Shown: positions 63,101 through 64,000 of the stretch, piece by piece
Layout of the letters: each line of letters opens with the position of its first letter
Numbering within the stretch: position 1 is the first letter of the stretch
Source: Parasponia andersonii
Taxonomy: Eukaryota; Streptophyta; Magnoliopsida; Rosales; Cannabaceae
NCBI GenBank assembly: GCA_002914805.1
Contig: JXTB01000506.1
Location: 21,869-85,868 of the forward strand
Direction of reading: 5' to 3'
DNA: 64,000 nt
Position numbers and translations under genes: made by a program
Notes under the pieces: model-generated
Told to the model about the DNA's origin: nothing
Database searches by the model: none
Seen by the model: only the letters and a program-made list of their open reading frames with translations

Positions 63101-63165
63101 TTCAGGAAAGACAAAAAGAGTTGTCGTTTATAATTTGTCAGAAACCACGGATCGTTGCTCCAAAG
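60150..63165. other. Intergenic DNA between the GH18 gene and the hAT element
   Basis: No gene recognised. It holds the GH18 promoter region, an A/G-rich run at about 61263-61335, a less AT-rich stretch 61336-61680 of unknown origin, and T runs near 62547-62570 and 63085-63104. Confidence 0.6.
61263..61335 (+). repeat. A-rich low-complexity run
   Basis: About 70 bases of A with scattered G, C and AAAG units. It may be the tail of an unrecognised retroposon lying to one side; no target duplication was found. Confidence 0.8.
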
Positions 63166-64000
63166 TAGAGGTGGCAAAATGGGCGAGCCGGGCGGGTTTT
63201 AGGGGGTGACCGGGCCGGCTCGGCCCGGTCAAAATAAAATATAGCCCGGCCCGGGCCCGTTGGCCCGCCGGACTTTTTGACGGGCCAAAATCGGGCTGGG
63301 TCGGGTCGGCCTGTACTCGGCCCGTTTTTTTTTCTTTCTATTATTTGATTTTTTTTAACAACTTTTTTTAATCTGTTAAATTTAAACTTTTTATTTGAAT
63401 TTTCATTTAAAAAAATTGACAACATAAACTATATATATTTTGTATTGTTAAAAAATTAATAATAATTAAATAGGATATTAAGAAAAATAATCAAACAAAT
63501 AAATTTGAAATATTGAAATTTGATTTTATTGATGATCATTTATTACAATTCAAATTATTACTTGAAAAAAATAGTATATCATTAATTATGACTTTATGAG
63601 TTTATGACTCATCATCATCATTCATATACAAGTTATTGAAATTTTCGGCCAATTCTTCATTACAAATACGAATAGTGTCTTGATTTCGCTTTGCCGCTTT
63701 TTCCCAATCTTTAACACATGTTAACACCTCAACCATTTTAGGAGCCAACGAAGTCCTCCGCTCATCTACTATTATCTTAGTCGTACTAAAAGCAGACTCT
63801 GAAGAAATCGTGGACACCGGAATCGTTAAAACATCACGAGCTAATTGTGAAAGCACCGAGAATCTTGGTTGACGCTTATGCCACCATTCCAAAACTTTGA
63901 AATTTTCATCATTAGGGTCGATGTCAGAGTCTAGCTCAATATATTGAGTAAGATCAGAGGATTGTTGTGGATTTATTGGTGGTAGTAGTTGACTTGAACT
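63166..64000 (-). mobile_element. 3' end of a hAT transposon (continues past the window)
   Basis: The end reads TAGAGGTGGCAAAATGGGC, matching the usual (C/T)AGGGGTGGCAAA-type terminus of Ac-like hAT elements. It is followed by a GC-rich subterminal region (63180-63325) with many GGGCC/GGCCC motifs on both strands, as in Ac-like transposase binding regions. The transposase lies on the minus strand. The eight bases outside (CTCCAAAG, 63158-63165) would be the target duplication, but the other end is not in the window. Confidence 0.75.
63602..64000 (-). CDS. hAT transposase, C-terminal dimerisation domain (partial)
   Basis: Open from the window edge to a TAA at 63602, giving the last 132 residues. 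It shows the hAT dimerisation signature: FSVLSQLARDVLTIPVS, SSESAFSTT, then LAPKMVEVLTCVKDW. This is the zinc-finger BED/hAT-C class (DAYSLEEPER and RICESLEEPER relatives include domesticated genes). The nearby hAT terminus argues for a transposon copy rather than a domesticated gene. No break is seen in the visible part; the N-terminal part and DDE residues lie outside. Confidence 0.85.
   Translation of the reverse strand, partial: SSSQLLPPINPQQSSDLTQYIELDSDIDPNDENFKVLEWWHKRQPRFSVLSQLARDVLTIPVSTISSESAFSTTKIIVDERRTSLAPKMVEVLTCVKDWEKAAKRNQDTIRICNEELAENFNNLYMNDDDES

Noticed and set aside
63138-63425. 95-codon minus-strand ORF rich in Pro, Gly and Arg
   Set aside because: It crosses the hAT terminus and its GGGCC-rich subterminal repeats.

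Overview
The window is nuclear DNA of a flowering plant, most likely a eudicot. Four intron-bearing or secreted-protein genes of plant families sit in AT-rich DNA full of plant LTR retrotransposons, a miniature LTR element, a hAT transposon and fold-back (MITE-like) repeats. The species cannot be named from sequence alone. Single N bases occur at 5222, 19234 and 23088, two of them beside simple repeats.

Layout. 1-7217 is the 3' part of a decayed Ty3/gypsy chromovirus (RT to chromodomain, then a long 3' LTR) whose LTR was split by a later solo LTR (4491-6320). It ends about 270 bp before a complete CHD3-type chromatin remodeller, PICKLE (PKL), with 30 coding exons at 8369-21207 on +. AT-rich intergenic DNA with a 341-bp palindromic MITE follows. 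A three-exon BAHD acyltransferase lies at 25820-29842 (+). A six-exon type-B cytokinin response regulator (ARR1/ARR2-like) lies at 30667-34490 (-). From 34.6 to 45.8 kb there are no genes, but there is a tandem TRIM element (LTR-internal-LTR-internal-LTR, 38786-40093, with perfect 5-bp target duplications), two large fold-back elements, a 128-bp tandem duplication and a 76-base poly(A) tract. 45841-57233 is a full-length but degenerate Tat-lineage Ty3/gypsy element with both LTRs, two RNase H domains, a roughly 100-bp tandem array after integrase, and an antisense accessory ORF with intron-like interruptions. 58500-60074 (-) is a single-exon GH18 (class V) chitinase-like gene with an unusual proline-rich repeat region. 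The right edge (63166-64000) is the 3' end of a hAT transposon with the transposase dimerisation domain.

The four host genes do not form a pathway: PKL is a chromatin repressor, the BAHD enzyme acylates small molecules, the type-B regulator activates cytokinin-responsive transcription, and the GH18 protein is probably secreted. They are ordinary neighbours separated by transposon-rich DNA. Exon models for PKL, the BAHD gene and the response regulator were built by hand from GT-AG sites and family conservation; all three give uninterrupted reading frames (1472, 509 and 685 residues). The most notable structures are the tandem TRIM, the intron-bearing antisense ORF and satellite-like array of the Tat element, the repeat-bearing GH18 protein and the BAHD enzyme lacking the DFGWG motif.
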